Below are positions 41,535 to 51,616 of a DNA stretch of 64,000 nt, piece by piece. This stretch comes from Dickeya fangzhongdai. GTDB taxonomy: Bacteria; Pseudomonadota; Gammaproteobacteria; Enterobacterales; Enterobacteriaceae. The notes under the pieces were generated by a model. The model was given only the letters and a program-made list of their open reading frames with translations. It made no database searches and had not been told where the DNA came from. Positions within the stretch are counted from its first letter, which is position 1; every line of letters starts with the position of its first letter. A program made the position numbers and the translations under genes. The stretch lies in contig NZ_CP025003.1 in assembly GCF_002812485.1 (NCBI RefSeq), positions 4,340,001-4,404,000 of the forward strand, in the 5' to 3' direction.

Positions 41535-42545
41535 TTATTTCAGTCGTTCACGCAGTTCGGTGGACGCCTGCAACAGCGCGGCGCGGGTAGCCGGCACGTC
41601 GCTCAGCGCATTGAGCAGACCGAAGTCATGGATCATGCCGTTATAGCGTGTGACGGTGACATCCACCCCGGCGGCATCCAGCTTACGGCCGTAGGCTTCG
41701 CCTTCGTCGCGCAGCACGTCCAGTTCGGCGGTTTGAATCAACGCCGGCGGCAAGCCGGTCAGTTGTTCGCGAGTCGCCTGCAGCGGCGAAGCCAGAATAT
41801 CGCGGCGCTGTTTGCTGTCGGTGGTGTAGGCGTCCCAGAACCATTTCATCATGTTGCGGCTCAGGAAGTAGCCATTCTGGAACTGCTGATAAGACGCCGT
41901 GTTGAAGTTGGCGTCGGTCACCGGCCAGAACAGCACCTGATAACGAATACGCGGCGTACCCGCCTGTTTGGCCTGCTGCGCCACCGCCGCCACCATGTTG
42001 CCGCCCACGCTGTTGCCCGCCAGCGCCAGTCGTGAACCATCAACGCCGATGTCTTTACCATGCTCCGCTACCCAGCGGGTCGCGGCATACGCCTGACGAA
42101 TCGCCACCGGATAATGCACTTCCGGCGATGGAGAATAATCGACGAACACCGCCGCCGCGCCGGACTGCACCACCAGATCCCGCACGAAACGCTCATGCGT
42201 CTGGTAATCCCCCAGAATCCAGCCGCCGCCGTGGAAGAACATGAACACCGGCAAAACCCCGGTGCTGCCCGCCGGCTTGACGATGATCAGCGGGATTTTC
42301 TGACCGTCGACGGTAATGGTTTTCTGGGTGACGTCAGCCGCCGGCAGTTTCGCGCCCGCCTGCGCCGCCACCAGCACTTCGCGCGCTTCCGCCGGCGACA
42401 GCTGTTCGATCGGCTTGCCGCCGCCCGCGTTCAGTTTATCCAGAAACGCCTGCACATGACGTTCGGCATACGGCGCGTTGTTATCCGCGGCGGAGGCGTT
42501 TCCCGTTACAGCGGCCAGCAAGGCCGCGACAAGACATTTTCTCAT
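41535..42545 (-). CDS. Exported alpha/beta hydrolase (HSL-type esterase)
   Basis: This 336-residue protein has a signal peptide (about 1-19, ending ASA) and the hormone-sensitive-lipase group motifs: oxyanion FFHGGGW (about 104-110), nucleophile motif GNSVGG, and a C-terminal IHDFG histidine. It should hydrolyse short-chain esters in the periplasm or outside the cell. It is convergent with the ABC ATPase gene and divergent from nothing close. The substrate is unknown. Confidence 0.9.
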   Translation of the reverse strand: MRKCLVAALLAAVTGNASAADNNAPYAERHVQAFLDKLNAGGGKPIEQLSPAEAREVLVAAQAGAKLPAADVTQKTITVDGQKIPLIIVKPAGSTGVLPVFMFFHGGGWILGDYQTHERFVRDLVVQSGAAAVFVDYSPSPEVHYPVAIRQAYAATRWVAEHGKDIGVDGSRLALAGNSVGGNMVAAVAQQAKQAGTPRIRYQVLFWPVTDANFNTASYQQFQNGYFLSRNMMKWFWDAYTTDSKQRRDILASPLQATREQLTGLPPALIQTAELDVLRDEGEAYGRKLDAAGVDVTVTRYNGMIHDFGLLNALSDVPATRAALLQASTELRERLK

Positions 42546-42614
42546 GATGAATTACCCTGGTGTTAAGTGAAAAAGAGTTTATTTTTTATTTATTTACACT
42601 TACTTCTCACTGAC

Positions 42615-43040
42615 TCAGATAACGGTCAGTGTTACATCGATGTTGCCGCGCGTCGCGTTGGAGTACGGGCAAACGATGTGCGCTTTCTGTACCAGGTCTT
42701 CCGCTACCGCACGCTCCAGACCCGGCAGAGAGATTTTCAATTCGACTTCGATGCCGAAACCGTTCGGAATCGCGCCGATCCCCACGCTGCCATTGATGGT
42801 GGTCGCCGCCGGAATCGACACTTTGTCGCGTGCGCCGACGAACTTCAGCGCCCCCAGGAAACAGGCGGAGTAACCGGCAGCAAACAGCTGCTCCGGATTG
42901 GTGCCTTCGCCGCCGGCGCCGCCCAGCTCGCGCGGGGTAGTCAGTTTGACGTCCAGCTGCTGGTCGGAAGAGACCGCACGTCCGTCACGACCGCCGTTAG
43001 CCTGGGCATGAGCAACATAGAGAACTTTTTCAATAGACAT
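42615..43040 (-). CDS. ohr: Organic hydroperoxide resistance protein Ohr
   Basis: The start [17 protein letters not shown] gives 141 residues. Ohr/OsmC features are the two reactive cysteines, one in [14 protein letters not shown] and one in [12 protein letters not shown]. It reduces organic hydroperoxides with thiols and acts as a homodimer in the cytosol. A marR-type regulator gene lies directly upstream on the same strand, the usual ohr-ohrR pairing. A palindrome in the promoter region may be the operator. Confidence 0.94.
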   Translation of the reverse strand: MSIEKVLYVAHAQANGGRDGRAVSSDQQLDVKLTTPRELGGAGGEGTNPEQLFAAGYSACFLGALKFVGARDKVSIPAATTINGSVGIGAIPNGFGIEVELKISLPGLERAVAEDLVQKAHIVCPYSNATRGNIDVTLTVI

Positions 43041-43071
43041 GGTGTGACTCCTTTTGAGTGGATTGGGTTGG

Positions 43072-43083
43072 CGATTTAAATCG
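43072..43083. promoter_or_regulatory. Candidate OhrR operator upstream of ohr
   Basis: CGATTTAAATCG is a perfect 12-bp palindrome located 32 bases before the ohr start. A second related half-site TTAAATCG lies at about 43091-43098, and AACGATTTAG occurs upstream of the regulator gene near 43667. OhrR proteins bind AT-rich dyads in such positions. Confidence 0.5.
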
Positions 43084-43161
43084 ATAAAAATTAAATCGTA
43101 CACTACTTAATTGGATATAAAAAAACATAATCAACAACCGCGCGTCCCGCTACCCCCATCA

Positions 43162-43632
43162 TCAAATATGTCTGATGAGACTGGCGCGCAGCGTTTCCAG
43201 ATCCGTCTTGATGGCGCGTAACTGTTCGATATTACATTCCGCCGCGCAGAACACGCCTTCCGGCACCGCCTTCGCCTTATTCTGCAATTCACGACCGTCA
43301 TCGGTCAGCTCAATCAGCACCTGACGTTCGTCTTCAGTACCGCGGCGGCGCGTCACCAGCCCGGCGGTTTGCAGGCGCTTGAGCAGCGGCGTCAGGGTGG
43401 CGGAATCCAGGAACAGACGTTCACCCAGTTCAGATACCGTTATTCCGTCGCGCTCCCACAGCACCAGCATCACCAGATACTGGGGATAGGTGAGGTTCAA
43501 CTCGGTCAGCAAGCGGCGATACAACTTGTTCATCGCCAGATTCGCCGAGTAGAGCGCAAAGCAGAGTTGGCCGTCCAGCCGGAGGGCGTCATCACTCAGT
43601 GTTGGTTTGGTGTCGGTATCTTTTCTGTTCAT
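43162..43632 (-). CDS. ohrR: MarR-family organic hydroperoxide sensor OhrR
   Basis: The start [10 protein letters not shown] gives 156 residues and avoids a poorly conserved extension. The winged helix with [16 protein letters not shown] and the wing [16 protein letters not shown] are clear. The N-terminal redox-sensing cysteine is in [17 protein letters not shown], and two more lie near the C-terminus (FCAAECN), suggesting the two-cysteine OhrR type. Oxidation should release it from the ohr promoter. Confidence 0.92.
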   Translation of the reverse strand: MNRKDTDTKPTLSDDALRLDGQLCFALYSANLAMNKLYRRLLTELNLTYPQYLVMLVLWERDGITVSELGERLFLDSATLTPLLKRLQTAGLVTRRRGTEDERQVLIELTDDGRELQNKAKAVPEGVFCAAECNIEQLRAIKTDLETLRASLIRHI

Positions 43633-43831
43633 GGTCGCCACTCTACATCGCTCAAAATTAAATAGCAAACGATTTAGATTAAAAAATGACAAAAACCAAA
43701 AAGAAAATTCTAATACATTGATAACAAATAAAAACCGGCGGATAGCACCGCCGGTTTACCGTCAGTTATGGTGACAGGCAACTTTGGTTACAGGCAACTC
43801 TGGTTACAGCCAACGTTATGCCGTATGGCGA

Positions 43832-45355
43832 TTATAAATGCGGATAAACACCTGGTCCGATCGGCAGCCCCAGCAGATACCACACCAGCAACAGCGCCAG
43901 CCAGACGGTAAAAAACACCAGCGGATACGGCAACACCAGCGAGTAATAGGTGCCCAGCCGCGCCTCTTTGTTATAGCGCTGCAGAAATCCGAGGAATAGC
44001 GGAATGAACGGCGACACCGGCGCCAGCGGGATCACCGACGAATCCGCCACCCGGAACACAATCTGGGCAAAGGCCGGATGAAAACCCAGCAGCATGAACA
44101 TCGGCACGAAAATCGGCGCCAGAATCGACCAGATGGCCGAACCGCTGGCGATAAACATGCACAGGAACGCCGACAGAAAGATCAGCCCGACAAACGCCGG
44201 TATCCCGGTCATGCCCAGCGATTCCAGCAAGTCGGTCAGCCCGATGGCGATGAACTTGCCCATGTTGCTCCAGTTGAAAAACGCCACGAACTGCGACAGC
44301 GGAAACACCATGACGATGAAACCGGCCATGCCCTTCATCGGGTCGACCATCAACTGCGGCAGGTCGTTCTGGGATTTGATTTGGCCGGTAACCATGCCGT
44401 AAGGAATCGACACCACAAAGAAAAACGCAATGATCAACGGCACGATGCCCTGAATAAACGGCGACGGCATCACGGTATGCTTGACCGGATCGCGCAGCGG
44501 CCCCCATTCCGGCACCACCAACAACGCCACGATAGCGATGAACGCCAGCGCGGCGATACCGCTGGCGCGCAGGCCGCGATTTTGCTCCGGCGTCAGCCGG
44601 GACAGATGCTCGTGGCGTTCGCCCTGATAAGGCGGCAGACGCGGCTCGATAAATTTGTCCGTCAGCAATGCCCCGGTAATGGTCAGCACGACCACCGACG
44701 CCGCCATGAAAAACCAGTTATCAATCACGCTGACATGTACCGCCGGATTGATGACCTTGGCCGATTCGGTACTCAACCCGGACAACAGCACATCGGTGGT
44801 GACGATCAGCAGGTTGGCGGTAAAACCGGAACCGACGCCGGCGATCGCCGCCAGCAGACCGGCCACCGGGTGACGGCCGACCGCCAGAAAAATCAGCGCC
44901 CCCAGCGGCGGCATCACCACCAGCGCGGCATCCGACGAAATGTGGCTGAAAAAAGCGATAAACAGCACCATGTAGCTGGCGTAGCGGGCGCTGACGCGCG
45001 AGGCCATCTTGTACATCAGCGTTTGCAGCAGGCCGACGCGCTCCGCCAGCCCGGCTCCCAACACCAGCGCCAGAATGGCGCCCAGCGGGGTAAAAGCGCT
45101 GAAATTCCTGATGACGTTGGGCAAAATCCATTGCAACCCTTCTACGCTGAGCAGGTTTTTCACCCGCACCACCTCGCCGTTGGCCGGGTTGGTGGCGGTG
45201 ATGCCAAACCAGGAAAACAGCGCGCTGGCCGCCATCAGCGCGGCGATCAGGTATACGAACAACAGAAACGGATTGGGGATTTTGTTCCCCACCCGCTCTA
45301 CCCACTGAAATAGCCCGCCCGGCTGCGGCTGGCTGCTTTCCGCTGTCACACTCAT
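43832..45355 (-). CDS. abgT: AbgT-family transporter
   Basis: This 507-residue membrane protein is nearly collinear with E. coli AbgT (508 residues), which imports p-aminobenzoyl-glutamate. Motifs are VERVGNKIPNPF at the N-terminus, ILALVLGAGLAERVGLL, and FFSHISSDAALVVMPPLGAL. About eleven or more hydrophobic segments are seen. It follows abgB and abgA on the same strand after a gap of about 245 bases. Confidence 0.95.
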   Translation of the reverse strand: MSVTAESSQPQPGGLFQWVERVGNKIPNPFLLFVYLIAALMAASALFSWFGITATNPANGEVVRVKNLLSVEGLQWILPNVIRNFSAFTPLGAILALVLGAGLAERVGLLQTLMYKMASRVSARYASYMVLFIAFFSHISSDAALVVMPPLGALIFLAVGRHPVAGLLAAIAGVGSGFTANLLIVTTDVLLSGLSTESAKVINPAVHVSVIDNWFFMAASVVVLTITGALLTDKFIEPRLPPYQGERHEHLSRLTPEQNRGLRASGIAALAFIAIVALLVVPEWGPLRDPVKHTVMPSPFIQGIVPLIIAFFFVVSIPYGMVTGQIKSQNDLPQLMVDPMKGMAGFIVMVFPLSQFVAFFNWSNMGKFIAIGLTDLLESLGMTGIPAFVGLIFLSAFLCMFIASGSAIWSILAPIFVPMFMLLGFHPAFAQIVFRVADSSVIPLAPVSPFIPLFLGFLQRYNKEARLGTYYSLVLPYPLVFFTVWLALLLVWYLLGLPIGPGVYPHL

Positions 45356-45599
45356 GGTTTTCCCCTCTGTACTGAATTTTTATGTGGTTGTTTTGTTGTG
45401 ATTTATAGGTAAAACACGGTCAGGTATCGGGCGGTGATTCACGTGTATCTCTCTGAACACATCGTTGACTCACCCCCAAACCCTGCCGTCGGGTAATAGC
45501 GACCTTCCCCTGCTCGGTTTCTCCGACGTTTGCGGCGGTTGCGGGAACGACGCAACGACAGCAAACGATTGCCGGACTACGGTCAACAAACCGGGAGCA

Positions 45600-47051
45600 T
45601 TAGCCTTGCAACGGCGACGGCTGGATACCGGCCGGGATCGGGCAGCGGTACGGCGTTTCCTGCCGTTGCTGCCGCCATTCCTGCCGACAGGCTTGCAACA
45701 ACGCGCTGTCGGTCAACAGCGCCAGCGCGGTGGCGGACATCACTTTCGCCGCCAGCAGCATGCCCTTGTGCGCCAGCGAAGTGCGGCCCTGCGCCACCGC
45801 CTGCCAGGTATGCAGCGGCGTGCCGAGCGCGTAGCAGGGGCTGAAGCACTGGGCGGTCGGCACCAGCCAGCTGACATCCCCCACATCGGTGGAGCCGGAT
45901 AGCAACGATTCGGTCGGCGCATAGGGCGCGACCTGCGAGGTCAGCGACTGGCCTTTCAGCGTGCGGCTGAACGCCTGACCGGCCGCGCCGCCGGTGCGGG
46001 CGATGGTCGCCAGATTGCTGGCGATATCCTCGGCGCTCAGCGTCCGGGCTATCTCGGCGGCGTACTCCTGCTCCTGCCCGCTGTACGCCGGCACGCCAAA
46101 CGCCGCGACAAAACCGTACATCGCCTGTTCCAGCGTCCGGTTAGGCACATAGTTGGAACAGGCCTTGTCGAAGCGCACCGTCAGGGTGGTGTCGGTCATC
46201 AGCGCCGCGCCGCGGGCGATATTCACCACCCGCTCATAGATGGCCTGCGCCTGATCGATCTGCGGCGCGCGTACCAGATACAGCACTTCGGCGTCCGCCT
46301 GCACCACATTGGGCGAATGGCCGCCGGTGTCGGTCACGGCGTAATGCAGCCGCGCGTCGGGAATGATGTGCTCACGCAGGAAATTAGCGCCGGTGTTCAT
46401 CAGCGTTACCGCATCCAGCGCGCTGCGCCCCAGATGCGGCGCGGCCGCCGCATGCGCCGCCACGCCTTTGAAACGAAAGGCGGCCTGAATGTTGGCCAGC
46501 GTCGGGGTACAGAACATGCCGCTGAAGGTTTCCGGGTGCCAGGTCAGCGCCGCGTCCACGTCATCGAACACGCCCTCGCGCGCCATGAAGGTTTTGCCGG
46601 AACCGCCCTCTTCTCCCGGGCAGCCATAAAAACGAACGGTACCGGCCTGCGGGTGTTGCTCCAGCCAGGCTTTCACCGCCAGCACCCCGCCCAGCCCGGC
46701 GGTGCCGAGCAGATTGTGGCCGCAACCGTGGCCGTTGCCGCCCGCTGTCAGCGGCGACGGCGCGGCGCAACCGGCCTGCTGGCTCAACCCGGCCAGCGCG
46801 TCGAACTCGCCCAGCAGCGCTACCACCGGCTGGCCGCTGCCAAAGCTGGCGACAAACGCGGTATCGATGCCGGCGATGCCGCGCTGCACGCAAAAGCCCT
46901 CCGCTTCCAGCGCACTGGCCAGCCGTTCGGCCGAGTAATGTTCGGTAAAGCGGGTTTCCGGGTGATCCCAGATATCATCCGCGATGGCGGCCAGCTGTTG
47001 CGCGCGTGCCGCCAGCGTGTCGTTAACAAATCCGACGATTGTCTGGGTCAT
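45600..47051 (-). CDS. abgB: p-Aminobenzoyl-glutamate hydrolase subunit B (M20)
   Basis: The 483-residue M20 peptidase matches AbgB (481 residues in E. coli). The metal-site motifs [10 protein letters not shown] and [11 protein letters not shown] are present, and the C-terminal [13 protein letters not shown] segment is conserved. With AbgA it cleaves p-aminobenzoyl-glutamate to p-aminobenzoate and glutamate. The start overlaps the abgA stop by 4 bases. Confidence 0.95.
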   Translation of the reverse strand: MTQTIVGFVNDTLAARAQQLAAIADDIWDHPETRFTEHYSAERLASALEAEGFCVQRGIAGIDTAFVASFGSGQPVVALLGEFDALAGLSQQAGCAAPSPLTAGGNGHGCGHNLLGTAGLGGVLAVKAWLEQHPQAGTVRFYGCPGEEGGSGKTFMAREGVFDDVDAALTWHPETFSGMFCTPTLANIQAAFRFKGVAAHAAAAPHLGRSALDAVTLMNTGANFLREHIIPDARLHYAVTDTGGHSPNVVQADAEVLYLVRAPQIDQAQAIYERVVNIARGAALMTDTTLTVRFDKACSNYVPNRTLEQAMYGFVAAFGVPAYSGQEQEYAAEIARTLSAEDIASNLATIARTGGAAGQAFSRTLKGQSLTSQVAPYAPTESLLSGSTDVGDVSWLVPTAQCFSPCYALGTPLHTWQAVAQGRTSLAHKGMLLAAKVMSATALALLTDSALLQACRQEWRQQRQETPYRCPIPAGIQPSPLQG

Positions 47052-48379
47052 TGCGCCTCCCCAAACTCGCGGATATTGAGCGCCAGCAGCGCCAGCGTTT
47101 TCACCGCCACCGCCATCACGCTTTCATCGAAATCGAATTTCTCGTTGTGATGCCCGGCGCTGAGTTCGGTGCCGAACACCGCGTAAGATGCCAGACCGCC
47201 GTGCGCTTTCACCCGCTCCATCAGGTAGGTGGCGTCTTCAGAACCGGCCTCGCCGTCTTTGCGGTCGATGATATGAGTCAGTTCCCGCACCTGCTCCGCC
47301 TGACGGCGAATGAACGCCACCCATTCCGGGCTGGGCTGGCTGCACTGCGCCGCGCCCATCAACGCGATATCCACCTCAACGCCGTGCATGGCGGCGGCGC
47401 CGTCGATCACCTTCAGCGCCTGCTGATAAATAAACTCGTTGACCTCGTTGGTGGCGCCGCGGGTTTCCACTTTCATCGCGGCGTGCGACGGCACTACGTT
47501 GCGCCCGGTACCGGCCTGCAGCACGCCGACGTTGATACGCGAGCTACCGCCGCTGTGGCGTGGAATGGCATGCAGCCCCAGCGTGGCCTGCGCCGCCGCC
47601 AGCAGGGCGTTGCGGCCCTCTTCCGGTCGACCGCCGGCGTGAGACGCCACGCCGCGGTAGTTGACGTCCAGTTTGGTGGTCGCCATGAACGTGTCGTTAC
47701 CGCACACCAGATGCCCATTTGGAATGCCGGTGCCGATATGAATGGCGGTGAAGTAGTCCACGTCATCCACCACGCCCGCTTCCGCCATTGATTTGCCGCC
47801 GCGGGTGCCTTCCTCCGCCGGCTGGAACAGAATTTTGATGGTGCCGCACAGGTGCTCGCGCATCGCCATCAATACCTGCGCCAGTCCCAGCCCGATAGTG
47901 GTGTGGCCGTCATGACCGCAGGCATGCATCATGCCGGCGTTGCAGGAAGCAAACCCGTCGCGGAACGGGCGGTGATCGTCCGCCAGTTGTTCGTTAAGAT
48001 CGAGCGCGTCCATATCGACGCGATAGCCGATGACCGGGCCGGGGCGTCCGGTGTCCAGCGTCGCCACGATGCCGGTAAAACCACCGGAGAAATAGGGCAG
48101 CCACTGCGGCAGCGCCCCCTGCGCCAGCGCCCGTTGCTCCTGCGCCTGCAATACCTCGTCCGGCGGCAGCCCCATGCGGGCGTCGGCGTTGATCACCTCC
48201 CGCCCGAGCTTCAGCGGATAACCCAGTTGGTGCAGCGCTTCGGCGACCCGCGTGGCGGTACGAAACTCCAGCCAACCGGATTCCGCATATTTATGCAAAT
48301 CGCGGCGCGTTTCCCGCAGCCACGGAATGAGTTTTTCCACGCGTTGTGACAAATCGGAATAAAGAACGTCTGAGTGCAT
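47048..48379 (-). CDS. abgA: p-Aminobenzoyl-glutamate hydrolase subunit A (M20)
   Basis: This 443-residue M20 protein has [18 protein letters not shown] (about 145-162) and the catalytic glutamate region [13 protein letters not shown]. It matches AbgA (436 residues). It is the first gene of the abgABT unit and diverges from the LysR gene abgR. M20 enzymes also act as N-acyl-amino-acid deacylases, which is relevant to the sulfur-salvage operon 6 kb away. Confidence 0.95.
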   Translation of the reverse strand: MHSDVLYSDLSQRVEKLIPWLRETRRDLHKYAESGWLEFRTATRVAEALHQLGYPLKLGREVINADARMGLPPDEVLQAQEQRALAQGALPQWLPYFSGGFTGIVATLDTGRPGPVIGYRVDMDALDLNEQLADDHRPFRDGFASCNAGMMHACGHDGHTTIGLGLAQVLMAMREHLCGTIKILFQPAEEGTRGGKSMAEAGVVDDVDYFTAIHIGTGIPNGHLVCGNDTFMATTKLDVNYRGVASHAGGRPEEGRNALLAAAQATLGLHAIPRHSGGSSRINVGVLQAGTGRNVVPSHAAMKVETRGATNEVNEFIYQQALKVIDGAAAMHGVEVDIALMGAAQCSQPSPEWVAFIRRQAEQVRELTHIIDRKDGEAGSEDATYLMERVKAHGGLASYAVFGTELSAGHHNEKFDFDESVMAVAVKTLALLALNIREFGEAQ

Positions 48380-48495
48380 AAGCCTGTTTTCTCTGGTGGT
48401 GTTCTGATTCGAAGACGCCCGTGCAACGGACTGTCATTAACTGAAAAAAATGTACACAAACCCACCAGTGTGAATAAGATGTCAGGATCTTTGGC

Positions 48496-48516
48496 GTGAT
48501 AAATCATAGTTATCAC
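48496..48516. promoter_or_regulatory. Inverted repeat in the abgA-abgR divergent promoter region
   Basis: GTGATAA and TTATCAC form a perfect 7-bp inverted repeat with a 7-base centre, 24 bases before the abgR start. The position and shape suit a LysR-type box (T-N11-A) used for autoregulation and activation of abgABT. Confidence 0.55.
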
Positions 48517-48539
48517 CAGAATGGCGATCAGAGAACCAG

Positions 48540-49436
48540 ATGACTCAGAACGTAAAGCTGCATCAGTTGCAATCATTCGTAGAAGTGGCGCGCCACGGCA
48601 GCATTCGGGCCGCGTCGCGGCAGTTGAATCTGTCGCAACCGGCGCTGACCAAATCCATTCAGGAGCTGGAAGCCTGTCTGGGCGCACGCCTGTTTCTGCG
48701 CCACCGCCAGGGGATGGCGCTGACCGACTGCGGCGAAGCCTATTTCCGCCACGCCAGCCTGATAATGGAAGAGTTGCGCGTGGCGCGCGAAGACATCCAG
48801 CAGCGGCTTGGGCAGGCCAGCGGACGGGTCAATATCGGGGTCGGCGCCAGCATCGCCCACACGGTGATGCCGGAGATCGTCAATCGTTTTCACCGGCTTT
48901 ATCCGCAGGTCAAACTGCGCATCACCGAAGGGCAACTGGTGGCGATGATCCACGAGCTGCGGCAGGGAGAACTGGACTTCACCGTCAATACCTACTCCGG
49001 CTCGTCCTATGATAACGAACTGTTATACGAAAAACTGATGGAAAAGGAATACTGCGTGGTGGTGCGGCGTGACCACCCGATTCAACGGGCGCATTCGCTG
49101 GAGGATTTACTGGACTACGAGTGGACCATGCCCACCCCGCGCGGCAGCTACTACAAACAGCTGTTTGACCTGTTCGCCACGCTGCCGGTCACGCCCCGGG
49201 TCAGCGTCACCTGTGAAACCCTGATGTCCAGCGTCAGTCTGGTCGCCAAAACCGACTTCGTCAGCATCCTGTCACGGGATGTCATCCGCGACCCGATCCT
49301 CGGCGAACGCCTGCGGGTGCTGGAACTGGACCAGCCGCTGCCCAAAGCCACCTTCTATCTGATTCAGCGTAAGGACACCATGCTGTCGCCGATGGGCGCC
49401 CAATTAGCCAAACTGTTTCGGCGCTATTGCCGGTAA
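48540..49436 (+). CDS. abgR: LysR-type transcriptional regulator of the abg genes
   Basis: The 298-residue protein has an N-terminal winged helix (about 6-65, with GSIRAASRQLNLSQPALTKSIQELE) and a periplasmic-binding-protein-like effector domain. It matches AbgR in E. coli. It is divergent from abgA, the standard layout, and likely activates abgABT in response to an aromatic or acyl-amino-acid ligand. Confidence 0.93.
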   Translation: MTQNVKLHQLQSFVEVARHGSIRAASRQLNLSQPALTKSIQELEACLGARLFLRHRQGMALTDCGEAYFRHASLIMEELRVAREDIQQRLGQASGRVNIGVGASIAHTVMPEIVNRFHRLYPQVKLRITEGQLVAMIHELRQGELDFTVNTYSGSSYDNELLYEKLMEKEYCVVVRRDHPIQRAHSLEDLLDYEWTMPTPRGSYYKQLFDLFATLPVTPRVSVTCETLMSSVSLVAKTDFVSILSRDVIRDPILGERLRVLELDQPLPKATFYLIQRKDTMLSPMGAQLAKLFRRYCR

Positions 49437-49479
49437 TCGGCGCCATGCACGCTGGCTCAGGTTTTTCGCCAGACAACAG

Positions 49480-49558
49480 CACATCTACTACGGTTTAGCA
49501 CATCAATGGTTTAGCACATCTACGGCTCAACACATCAATGGCTTAACACGTCGCTGAG
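49480..49558 (+). repeat. Imperfect tandem repeat, unit about 16 bases
   Basis: Units starting CACATC recur at 16 to 19-base spacing: CACATCTACTACGGTTTAG, CACATCAATGGTTTAG, CACATCTACGGCTCAA, CACATCAATGGCTTAA and a degenerate CACGTCGCTGAGG. The first and third, and the second and fourth, resemble each other most, so the ancestral unit may be a 32-base pair. Confidence 0.7.
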
Positions 49559-49560
49559 GC

Positions 49561-49593
49561 AAAAAAGCGGCGACAACCCGCAGGTCGCCGCCG
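49561..49593 (-). terminator. Rho-independent terminator of the chemoreceptor gene
   Basis: Read on the minus strand, GCGGCGAC/GTCGCCGC (49584-49591 with 49567-49574) is an 8-bp perfect stem followed by six T. It lies 50 bases past the chemoreceptor stop. Confidence 0.8.
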
Positions 49594-49641
49594 CTGTAAG
49601 ATTCGTACCAAAGGCGCCGTGTGAAGCCGACGCCGCCGGGA

Positions 49642-51312
49642 TTAGAACGACGTCCAGTCGTCGCCGGCCTTCTCCTGTCGGGATGCCGGGCTCAGGTTCG
49701 CCAGCGCGGCTACCTTCCCGGCCGGTTTGAGTTCCCGACGCGCCGCCGTTGCGTCGGCCACGCCCGGCAGTTTGAATACCGAGACAATCTCGTTCAGTTG
49801 ATGCGCCTGTTCTTCCAGCGAAGACGAGGTTGCCGAAGACTGTTCAACCAACGCCGCGTTCTGCTGCGTCACGCTGTCCATCTGCGTGATGGCGGTTCCC
49901 ACCTGGGAAATCCCCTTGCTCTGTTCGCTGGACGCCGAGGCGATTTCTCCCATGATATCCGTCACATTGGTGACCGACTTCAGAATATCCTCCATCGATT
50001 TGCTGGCCAGCGACACCTGCTCGTAGCCATTCTTGACGTTGTCTACCGACTCGTCGATCAGGGTTTTGATTTCCTTCGCCGCCTGAGCGCTGCGCTGGGC
50101 CAGATTTCTGACCTCGCTCGCCACCACTGCGAACCCGCGACCGGCTTCTCCGGCGCGCGCCGCTTCCACCGCCGCATTCAGCGCCAGAATATTGGTCTGG
50201 AAGGCGATACTGTCGATCACATTGATGATGTCGACGATTTTCTGCGAACTGTGGGTGATGTTCTGCATGCTGTTGCTTACCGCTTTCACCACGTCGCCGC
50301 CGTTGTTGGCCGCTTTTGACGCATCCCGCGCCAGCGAGCTGGCCTGATGGGCGTTATCCGCGTTCTGTTTCACCACCGCGCTCAGTTGTTCCATGCTGGC
50401 GGCGGTTTCACTCAGGGCGGCGGCCTGCTCTTCGGTACGAGAGGACAGATCACTGTTGCCGGCGGCGATCTCGCTGCTGCCGTGATAAATCTCGCTGGCG
50501 CTGCGGCGAATATCGGTCACCGTCTTTATCCAGTTATTCTGCATGGTGTGAACAAACGGAATTAACTGCCCAATCTCATTGCGTCCCATCTCGCCGATTG
50601 TCGAATCCAGTTGTCCGTTCGACAGGATTTGCAGATGCGCTTTCACCCTCTCCAGCGGGCGGCCCATCTGAATAGCGAGATAGCGGTCGGTTAATATCAC
50701 CACGCACAACCCAACAATCATGGCGACGATCAGCGTAACCTTACACCAGTATACCCAGGCTGAAATGCGGGCCTGCGCTTCTGTTTTCAGATTTTTAATA
50801 ATCTGATTATATTCGTTGATGGCGGCGGTGAATTTTACCCGCAGCGGGTTGTATTTCTCCCTGACGAGTTTGTCATAGACATCGTGGTTATTCTGTTTGG
50901 CTGCATCCAGCATCGGCACAATCGCTTCGCTGAACAGTTGATAGGAACTATTGTAAATATCATCAATGGTATTGCTGCTGATATTGGCGTGGTCGGTCAC
51001 TTTGAACTGCGCCAGCCCGCCTTTCAGAAAATCCACGTCCGCGGTGGCGTCGTTGAGCAATGTGCGAGCGCGCTCACTGTTATTTCCAGCAATAACGGCT
51101 TCGTCCATCGATAATTTAACTTTGTAGTAACTATCGCTGGCGCCATTAATAATATCGCCGTTGGTTTGCTGCACATTCGTCAGACCAATCTCGCCGGTCA
51201 GACTATTCAGTGAATACAGAGAGAAAACTGACACCCCGCCCCATAACAAGGTAAATATGATCAGGATAGCCAGCATCATAATTTTAACCCTGACGTTACA
51301 AATAAAACTCAT
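49642..51312 (-). CDS. Methyl-accepting chemotaxis protein
   Basis: The 556-residue receptor has a membrane segment at about 11-33, a periplasmic four-helix-bundle domain (about 34-187), a second membrane segment (about 188-210), a HAMP domain and a signalling domain. The conserved hairpin reads [32 protein letters not shown]. It ends DWTSF, resembling the NWETF pentapeptide that docks CheR and CheB, which marks a high-abundance-type receptor. The ligand is unknown. A sigma-28 promoter lies about 100 bases upstream. Confidence 0.95.
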   Translation of the reverse strand: MSFICNVRVKIMMLAILIIFTLLWGGVSVFSLYSLNSLTGEIGLTNVQQTNGDIINGASDSYYKVKLSMDEAVIAGNNSERARTLLNDATADVDFLKGGLAQFKVTDHANISSNTIDDIYNSSYQLFSEAIVPMLDAAKQNNHDVYDKLVREKYNPLRVKFTAAINEYNQIIKNLKTEAQARISAWVYWCKVTLIVAMIVGLCVVILTDRYLAIQMGRPLERVKAHLQILSNGQLDSTIGEMGRNEIGQLIPFVHTMQNNWIKTVTDIRRSASEIYHGSSEIAAGNSDLSSRTEEQAAALSETAASMEQLSAVVKQNADNAHQASSLARDASKAANNGGDVVKAVSNSMQNITHSSQKIVDIINVIDSIAFQTNILALNAAVEAARAGEAGRGFAVVASEVRNLAQRSAQAAKEIKTLIDESVDNVKNGYEQVSLASKSMEDILKSVTNVTDIMGEIASASSEQSKGISQVGTAITQMDSVTQQNAALVEQSSATSSSLEEQAHQLNEIVSVFKLPGVADATAARRELKPAGKVAALANLSPASRQEKAGDDWTSF

Positions 51313-51420
51313 TTAATACCTCTCGAACATGCGATTGATTATTGGTTTTATGGCTATTGATTCGTTCTCATTTTAATTAATTGTTATCCGCCTCCTTTTA
51401 TCGCAGCAGAGATGCCTGCT

Positions 51421-51447
51421 ATATCGGCCATTCCGCCTTTTTATTTA
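51421..51447 (-). promoter_or_regulatory. Sigma-28 (FliA) promoter of the chemoreceptor gene
   Basis: On the minus strand TAAA is followed after exactly 15 bases by GCCGATAT, one base from the FliA consensus (TAAA-N15-GCCGATAA). The start of transcription would be near 51414, leaving a leader of about 100 bases. Confidence 0.8.
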
Positions 51448-51616
51448 ACCGGCGGCTCGAAAATGATAAGTAAGAAAGATATTTAAAATAAATATATTTT
51501 TAAACGCGGGAGGAACGAAAGAGAATAAAAGTGGAAACGGCAGGAAACCATCCGCAGGACCAGTCGTAGTATAAATGCATCATTTACGCCTCATTGCAGG
51601 GCGTCGTCGGATGAAA

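Noticed and set aside
44078..45313. Long plus-strand open frame of 411 codons opposite abgT
   Set aside because: It is antisense to a well-conserved transporter gene, rich in Arg, His and Gln as expected for the complement of a GC-rich gene, and has no ribosome site.
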